From assembly GCA_029721435.1 (NCBI GenBank), contig CM056574.1, forward strand, positions 29,001,001 to 29,065,000: DNA of 64,000 nucleotides. Direction: 5' to 3'. The stretch comes from Gymnothorax reevesii. Taxonomy: Eukaryota > Chordata > Actinopteri > Anguilliformes > Muraenidae. A program made the translations under genes and the position numbers. Below the pieces are notes generated by a model. The model did not search any database, was not told the DNA's origin, and worked only from the letters and a program-made list of their open reading frames with translations. Below are positions 57,379 to 64,000 of this stretch, piece after piece. Position 1 is the stretch's first letter, and every line of letters starts with the position of its first letter.

Positions 57379-58330
57379 ACATAACATAACATGAATGGCA
57401 AGAACAGGCCTTTCAGCCCAACTAAGCTCGCCAGTTTCTGTATACTATTGTGAATATATCCCTTCAGATACTGATTGACTCAATGGTATCTAGCTTTAGG
57501 TCAAGCCTGCTCTTGAAAACCCCCAAGGTCTCTGCCTCAACAATATCAGGTAAGCTATTCCACATTGAAATTACTCAGGGTGAAGAAATATTTCCAAATA
57601 TCAGTGCTAAATTTACCTTTGGTCAACTTCCATTTGTGACCCCGAGTTCTACTCACAACACTTGGTCGAAGGAATCCAAGATGATTCACTTTGTTAATCC
57701 CTTTAACAAATTTAAAGACCTCAATCAAATCACCACTGAGTCTCCTTTTCCTAAGATTAAAGAGATTAAGGATCTTCTGCCTCTTCTCGTAGCTTTCATC
57801 TTTTATACCTGGAATTAGCTTGGTGGCTCTTCTCTGAACTTTCTCTAGAGCCTCTATATCTTTCTTTAAGTATGGTCCCCAGAACTGTACACAATACTCC
57901 AGATGTGGTCTAACGAACGTTTTGTACAAAAGAAGCATCACCTCCTTAGATTTGTACTCAATACTTTTGGCAATGTATCCTAGCATCCGATTAGCTTTTT
58001 TAACTGCTACGGCACAATGGCTAGAACCTGTGAGGGTTTGGTTAACAATCACTCCCAGACCTTTCTCTTGTGCAGCACATTCCAGTTTTAAACCTCCCAT
58101 GAAGTAATCCCGTCTAATGTTTTTATTACTTACAAGTACAACTTTACATTTTGCTAGATTAAATTTCATTTGCCACATTTCTGCCCAATTCTGGATTCTA
58201 TCCAAATCATCCTGAATCACTTTAGTGGACCCTAAACTATTTGCCAAACCCCCCAATTTAGTATCATCTGCAAATTTAACCAATCTCCTCTCAATATTCC
58301 TATCAAGGTCATTAATGTAAATGAGGAACT
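57379..58330 (-). mobile_element. 5'-truncated LINE (Jockey-superfamily, CR1/L2-like)
   Basis: Minus-strand LINE fragment running from the middle of the reverse transcriptase (FLIYINDL ahead of FADD) to the 3' terminus. The 3' end reads GCTGAAAGGCCTGTTCTTGC followed by (ATGTT)n, 57379-57393. Short tandem repeats instead of poly(A) are typical of CR1/L2-type LINEs. The 5' truncation lies at about 58330, where the homology to SVLGPLLFLIYIND stops. Confidence 0.75.
57555..58283 (-). pseudogene. LINE reverse transcriptase, C-terminal half, frameshifted
   Basis: A 242-codon frame starting at FADDTKLGG (catalytic FADD, residues 4-7). It contains KFNLAKCKVV, EKGLGVIVNQ, LLYKTFVRPHLEYCVQFWGP (thumb), LEKVQRRATKLIPG, LFNLRKRRLSGDLIEVFKFV and KWKLTKGKFSTD, the normal order for non-LTR RT C termini. 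The frame ends early at 57555 by a one-base shift: the next frame continues WNSLPDIVEAETLGVFKSRL, the usual C-terminal ending. The upstream two thirds are missing, so it is a dead copy. Confidence 0.8.
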
Positions 58331-58810
58331 TTCATTGAATTGAATTTCATGTAATTAGTTTGTTCCCAATGTGTCTCTCCATTGTTATCATCCCCATTGA
58401 TTGCACTTGTGTTCCTTTGTCATGTGGTCTCCAGGAAATTTACATTAGATGTCTGTTTGTCGACTTCCTTGTTAGATCGTTACTTCCCTAGCTACCTGTG
58501 CCACGCTTCTCTCATCTTGTATCACTGTGATTATCTTTCTGACTGGACATTCCTAGACCACGAGCTTTGCCTTCTCCCTGTACTTCGCCGCTTTCTTGTT
58601 TATTGACCCATTTTTGTCTGACTGCGATTTTTTTGATTGGTGCCCTGTTTATGAACCTGGATTACGCTCTTTGGATTCTGATTTTGGATTGTGGACTTTG
58701 TACTGTCACCAGCTCTGCTGGGGGGTTTCCCCCTTCAGAAATAAAGCCTCCTTTTTGTATTTTACTGGCTGTCGCACTTGGTTCATTTCGCGAAACCTCA
58801 CAATATGAAT
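58331..58810 (+). mobile_element. possible degenerate LTR or retroelement 3' segment
   Basis: A T/C-rich segment containing AATAAA (58740-58745) followed by GCCTCCTTTTTGTATTTTAC and CTGTCGCACTTGGTTCATTT. This layout resembles the R-U5 end of fish gypsy-type LTRs ('...AATAAA...GCACTTGGGTTC...'). It may be the continuation of the segment at 56650-57378 across the LINE insertion. The termini are not defined. Confidence 0.3.
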
Positions 58811-61206
58811 GCCAATGATTACCTATATTGAATTTACCTACGTATGCCTTCTGTTGCATATTCTGATGATGCGAAGTAGTATATTAGTCTGAAAAATCTG
58901 AAATATTCAAAGGGAAATGTAAAAATGCACATATATACAGTATGCCCTAGAACTTGCTTTTGTGACAAAGAAAATAGTCATGACTGTTGATAAATAATCC
59001 AGTTCTGCACATAGACTTCAGTCAAGGTCATTGACTGGAGAGTACAGGTATCTGTAGTTGGATGAGGATACAGTTTAATACTTAGGTTTTATACCTCCTA
59101 TACAGGGAGTATGAATGATACTTATACAGATAATGAACATATTTTATGCCGAACAGGTTGATTTTACAACTCTCGTTCAAATCTTTCTCATCTCCTCCCG
59201 TCCAGCAGCTTCTGTGTCTCTTGTATTCTCTCCTGTATTTGGTTTAAACTACAGGCCAAACGTTTGGAAGCAAGACCAAATTGTACAAAAAAAGATCATA
59301 GTTTCATTGGCATACTTTGCAACAAAATAAAAATGATTATTAGATAAAGAGTCACAATTCAGAAAACATTTTTACTCAATTTATCGGGCCCATATTGCTA
59401 GGCCCATGGTCCGAGTGCCCACCGGATTGCCGTTGGCATCTGGTGGGCTGTAAACCATGACATAAAGTGAATAATGCAAACTGTGATTTGATTTTTTTTT
59501 ACTTTTTCACTGGAGTTGTGACTCTTGCCAGCTGTTTAGATTCTTCATCCCATTAAGTCTGTGCAGGCTTATGCATACCCCTTATTGTGAATGTGCAAGT
59601 TGCTGGACAGTCACATTTGCTATACAGCCAATAGCATCCAGTCCATTTCTCCCTGTAAGTTTATTGGCCTTGGTAGTAAAATGGTAATCCTTAATGGTAG
59701 TAATATATGAGTGCGTTCATCTTTGTTTCATAATTAAGAAAAAAACTCCAATCTTTTATCTTGGTTGCCGGGATTGAGAACCACTTTCATGTTCATCTAT
59801 TCCAAGTTTCGTTCTCTTTGTCAAGTTTGTTAGGAACAAGCTTCTCGGGTCTAGGACTGGGGCCACGTGTCTCTCAAGCAAGCTTCTCATCCTCTGGGAC
59901 AGTTCAGTGCTGGCGAAGCTGGCTTTACATCTGGCTGCATCCCAGACGCCACTGGCCACTGACTGTCAGCCCAGCCTTGCCTGTTACATCAGCGTTGAAA
60001 TGTGTTATTATTATCAGGAGTACTGCCTTCACTTCATCATTAGGGGTTAGGTCCCCTTTTTGTTTTGCAGTCAATAAACTACCAGTCGGATTGCATGCCT
60101 ACATCTCCACTTGTTTCTTGGTCTGTATTGTAGCCTGGTGAAATAAATGTATTTTATTTTCACAGATAAAGCCAACTAAAACTTTTGATACACATTTTTA
60201 ATGTACACATTTTGGCAGCACTTTCAATTCATTAAATTTACACAGTTCAAAGGAGCCCTGGCAGGACACAGCCTTCGACTGAAACCACTTAATTGAGTCA
60301 AGCAATTTGTTTTTGTCCTATGCCTGGAATATGTAAATGCTCTAAGATAACCTATACCTGCCAGTAACAAAAGCACATAGCAATTTAAAAAGTTTGCAAG
60401 TTTTGCACAAAGTTCAAATGTATTCTTCCTCCATAATGACTTTCGACTGCTGCTGTTCTTCATCAGCCCCGGTAACCTGTACACTGTTTCACCCCCTTGC
60501 CTCTTAAACACAAGCAAAGCACATTTCTGCAGCAATGGAAAACAAGAGAAGGGGTTTGTAAAGAGTCAAAGAGGTGGGGTATCTAAAGCCAGGATTAGTT
60601 TGGGTGGAGTTTGGGGAATCTGAGCGTCAGACTTGATGATGTTGGGACTTAAGTCTGGAATCTGAAGGGCACAACCAGGCGAGCATTGAGTATTAATTCA
60701 GGAAGTCTATTTTAGAGGTGAGAGGAGAGCGTGCTGATAGAGGCCCAGGAGAGGCTTGTATAAGGTCACAGTAATGTCAAAACATACCCAACACAACCCC
60801 TCCAGAAGCAAAGCAGCTCCCCATAACACCTAAACAAGTGAGCAGCTGGGAGCAAAATACAGAGCCGCAGCCTCAAAGACTTCAAACTTCTCCACTTCAT
60901 TTCTATGGTTGTTATGAGTAATGGGATGTTATTCATCCAGCAAGGAGAATTAGGACACAAAAGCGTCTCTGGAGCTCTTTTTGCCATGTATTAAGAGAGA
61001 GAGAGAATAAAAAATAAACAAGAGAAAGCGAGGAAAATTAAAGTCAGTGGGACTGAGAGGGGAAGAGAGTTGGTTAGCTGAGGCATTTGAGGTTTGCATA
61101 TGAGCAGAGGTACGGTCCATACGCTTTCTGCTTGAACCACTGGAAGTCAATACATTGCCTCCAAAGTTGTGTAACCATACAGTCCATGTACAGATAGATG
61201 ACCTAG
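58811..61206. other. no gene recognised
   Basis: AT-rich sequence with scattered small open frames; none shows a known motif. Confidence 0.5.
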
Positions 61207-61631
61207 TGTAATGGCTGGTGGAAGAGGAGGCCAATTGCAACGACTATAGAGAAAGTGCAGCACGGACACAGAACAAACAAAGAGAATAGTCTGGACTAAA
61301 CGAAAAGTACTCGCACTTCCAAAGGACGTATAATGGTCTGTAAAACGGAAGTAATGTGAGACAGAAAAAAGGGAGAAGAAACTCCGATAATACGAAGATA
61401 GAAAGATAGAAACCTGACTGCAGATGTCTTTGGCTAACGTGCATAGCTAAAAATAGACACTCCAGCAAAGGAGGCGTGGATGGAAATCCAGCTTATATAA
61501 CCTTAGGGAAAGGTGCCGCCCAGCCCTGATGAAACAGCTGGGAATGGAATCCGAGGGAAAAAGAATCCAAAGTCGTCCCAGAACGAGAACCACAGAGAAA
61601 GTCCTAAACACATACAGCCAGAACCATGACA
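61207..61631 (-). mobile_element. solo LTR (same family as 26479-26906), 425 bp
   Basis: On the minus strand it begins TGTCATGGTTCTGGCTGTAT, has a TATA box (GGTTATATAAG, near 61496), and ends CCAGCCATTACA. Shared blocks with the plus-strand LTR include GTGTCTAT-TTTAGCTA, GGAGTTTCTTCTCC and CGTTTAGTC. The 5-bp flanks CCTAG and CCAAA match at only 3 positions, so the target duplication has decayed or the copy is rearranged. No internal region lies next to it. Confidence 0.75.
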
Positions 61632-62272
61632 CCAAATAAAGCAAAAAAAAAAAAAACCTGAATAAAAGTGTGGACAGACGTAGCATTTGCAGCTGCTCCA
61701 CTTCATTTCCTAGCATAGTTTTGGTCCACTCAGCCCTTAGCAGAAGAGGTACTGCAAATCAATGCAGAGTTGTGTGATCATCCTTATATCCTTTGATGAA
61801 ATATGTTGTAGTCCTATGAGTGGTCCCTTCCAGGATGGAACCTGTCTTCCAACCATACGCTGAAATACGTTGTTATGGCCCCAATTTGTTATTACATTTA
61901 TAACACAACAGCAACAGCAAGGGATGACAAACACAGTTTTAACAACTAAAACACATTTAATTTTTAACAAAGACAAAGACTAATAACAACCTACAACTAA
62001 AGACCAAGAGTGATAAATAAGAAAAAACAGAAATAATTACAGTCCCTTTTTAGTGGGGTGGCTTGTTGATGTCCTGGATGAAGAAAATGCTCAAACACAG
62101 GCAAAGAAATCCACAAAAGAAACGTCACAGGTCTTGAACAGAATGGCAGGTCTGGTCATCTTCTTGCAATTTCTCCTACTACTTTACTGTCTCAATTCTT
62201 TTCCTTATATACTCTTTTGCAGACCCCACCCACATTTAGACCTCTTTTTTTTAACTTTCTGAGACTTGCCCC

Positions 62273-62293
62273 AGACATGTTCAGGACATGTCT
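62273..62293. promoter_or_regulatory. p53-type response element in LTR C
   Basis: AGACATGTTC (62273-62282), one base, GGACATGTCT (62284-62293); identical to copy B. Confidence 0.65.
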
Positions 62294-62335
62294 AAACATG
62301 ACTCCAGTCTGAGCTTAACAAAAAAAAGGTAAATA

Positions 62336-62349
62336 CTGCCATCTAGTGG
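62336..62349 (-). promoter_or_regulatory. CTCF core-type motif in LTR C
   Basis: The minus strand reads CCACTAGATGGCAG, identical to copy B. Confidence 0.6.
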
Positions 62350-62366
62350 CCTATATTCACATTACA

Positions 62367-62376
62367 CCTCCATTCC
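62367..62376 (-). promoter_or_regulatory. polypurine tract, copy C
   Basis: GGAATGGAGG on the minus strand directly before the 3' LTR, identical to copy B. Confidence 0.8.
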
Positions 62377-62499
62377 AAAAGGGAAAAATTTTGACTCATA
62401 AAGGCAAAATTTTTCTTTTCAATACAAAATGGTTAAGTGAACACTTGTCTACATATACATATCATACAATATTCAAACACATGATATATATATACACAT

Positions 62500-64000
62500 T
62501 CAAACACGGGATAAGCAATCAGCAATTACATTGTCTGTACCCTTCACATGCTTAATTTCCAAGTCAAACTCCTGTAAAATCAAACTCCAATTCAACAATC
62601 TCCGATTCTTGTTTTTCATCTTACTCAAAAACATTAACGGATTGTGGTCAGTGTACACAATCATTGGCTTTTGTCCTGTACAAACATAAACCTCAAAGTG
62701 TTGTAAAGAAAGGACCAGAGCCAACAGTTCCTTCTCTATTGTGGAATAGTTCCTTTGGTGGCGATTGAACTTCCTGGAGAAGTATGCCACGGGATGCTCA
62801 ATGTCATCAGAGTCACTTCTCTGTAGGAGCACAGATCCACAAGCTTGGTCGCTAGCATCGACCGCGATGGAGAACGGTTTGTTGAAGTCAGGAGATTTGA
62901 GCACGGGGAAGTGACACAGCAGAGACTTCAGGCGATCGAAGGCTCTCTGGCATGCATCATCCCAGGTGAACTTTACGCCTTTCTTCAGTTGGTTAGTTAG
63001 ACTGAGAGCAATCTCAGCAAAGTTCTTGCAGAACTTGCGGTAGTACCCGATCATTCCAAGGAAGCGGCGCAAAGCTTTTTTGTTGTCAGGAACTGGAAAG
63101 TCCATGATGGCTTGGACTTTAGCATTTATGGGTGCCACCTTACCCTGGCCTATGACGTAGCCAAGATAGGTGACAGTAGCACAACCAAAGTCACTCTTGT
63201 TCAGGTTAACAGTCAGGTTAGCCTGGGTCAGGCGCTGGAACAACGTCTCTACATCTTTTAGATGTTCTTCCCAGGAGTCACTCCATGTGATCAGGTCATC
63301 GATGTACGCACCCGTGCGTGGCAATCCGTCGATTGTAGACTGTATCATCCTTTGGAACGTGGCTGGGGCATTTTTCATGCCAAAGGGTAGGACTTCATAC
63401 TGGTACAATCCAGATGGTGTGGCAAAAGCAGAGATGCTCTTGGCCCTCTCAGTTAAAGGCACACACCAATAACCCTTCAATAAATCAATCTTGGTCAGAA
63501 ACTTTGCTTGCCCAACACTATCAATACAATCATCAATCCTAGGTATTGGAAACACATCAGTTCTAGTTACAGCATTGACTTTGCGATAATCTGTACAGAA
63601 TCTAGTACTTCCATCAGGTTTTGGAACTAGCACACAGGGTGAACTCCAATCGGAGTTGGAGGGTCTGATAATATCATGTTTTAACATGTACTCAACCTCT
63701 TTCTCAGCAATCTTTCTCTTTTCAGGATTCATCCGGTATGGATGCTGTTTTATTGGTTTGGCATCACCAACATCTACATCATGAGAGGCTATAGTAACTC
63801 TCTTTGGAACATCAGGAAACAAATCCTCATATTTCTTGATCAACCTTTCAAACTAATCTCTCTGTGAGGGTTCTAAGTGCTGGAGTTTTACATCAAGATT
63901 TTGCAACACTTCAGTGTTTGACAATTTACATGAAAGAACTTCAGCTTTAATTCTTGGTTCATCATCTTGAAACTCCCCCTCATCTTCACACGTTTCGACC
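62500..64000 (-). pseudogene. gag-pol: RT-RNase H part of gag-pol with one nonsense codon
   Basis: A minus-strand frame homologous to the C-terminal ~500 residues of copy B. It keeps the RT motifs (FCTDYRKVN, KIDLLKGYW, GAYIDDLITWS) and the RNase H motifs (AVDASDQACG, STIEKELLALV, YTDHNPL, GTDNVIADCLSR) up to the stop at 62500. Upstream of RT, a G-to-A change on the plus strand at 63855 turns CAG (Gln) into TAG (63853-63855). The frame beyond it stays open to the window edge. RT-RH downstream could only be made by readthrough or re-initiation at the Met near 63843. Confidence 0.93.

Larger units (their letters stand above)
61871..62366 (-). repeat. 3' LTR of copy C
   Basis: 496 bp, TGTTATGGCC...CACATTACA. 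It has the terminal 16-bp block that is missing in copy A and the CTCF-type motif. Confidence 0.95.
61871..64000 (-). mobile_element. Gmr1-like Ty3/gypsy LTR retrotransposon, copy C (3' part only)
   Basis: The 3' LTR, polypurine tract and RT-RNase H part of the same family; gag, PR, INT and the 5' LTR lie beyond the right window edge. Its LTR agrees with copy A rather than B at several sites (for example CACATTTAAT and AATAACAACC). The outer left flank is ACGT (61867-61870). Confidence 0.95.

Overview
This 64 kb window reads as intergenic or intronic DNA of a ray-finned (probably teleost) fish. I find no complete host gene. The support is the repeat content: Gmr1-like Ty3/gypsy elements, fish-type tRNA-derived SINE fragments, hAT MITEs, Tc1/mariner remnants, LINE 3' ends and many microsatellites. 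Almost every well-supported feature is a mobile element or a regulatory site inside one. Layout: three same-strand (minus) copies of one LTR retrotransposon dominate. Copy A (1-3643) is cut by the left window edge, copy B (37127-43203) is complete, and copy C (61871-64000) is cut by the right edge. Copy B has two identical 496-bp LTRs, a 4-bp target duplication and one uninterrupted 1611-codon gag-pol frame, so it looks recent and potentially autonomous. Its integrase lies before the reverse transcriptase (gag-PR-INT-RT-RH), the order that marks the Gmr1 group of Ty3/gypsy elements. A and C each carry a single nonsense codon. The LTRs hold a two-half-site p53-type element about 60 bp upstream of the TATA box and, in B and C, a perfect match to the CTCF core. 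The primer site matches the 3' end of tRNA-Pro but is split by three extra bases. Between A and B (3.6-37 kb) lie: a hAT MITE (6310), a 0.57-kb tandem duplication with palindromic heads (8729), an internally deleted DNA transposon that keeps the first coding parts of a YqaJ-type protein and of a THAP protein facing each other (11918-13098), SINE, Tc1 and LINE debris (13.1-15.7 kb), a hAT copy carrying a SINE with a 12-bp target duplication (21.1-22.4 kb), a solo LTR with a 5-bp target duplication (26479), a possible lone coding exon (27863), and a 1.8-kb inverted-repeat element with a tandemly doubled arm, a nested A-tailed retroposon and a Cys-motif ORF (28487-30267). Between B and C (43.2-61.9 kb) lie: a 4-kb nest of DNA transposons inside one hAT copy (46874-50935), a 762-bp foldback hAT element (53654-54415), a 5'-truncated LINE with a frameshifted reverse transcriptase (57379-58330), and a second solo LTR of the 26479 family in the opposite orientation (61207-61631). 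The remaining stretches are AT-rich unique sequence in which I recognise nothing certain; a few look like candidate conserved noncoding DNA.
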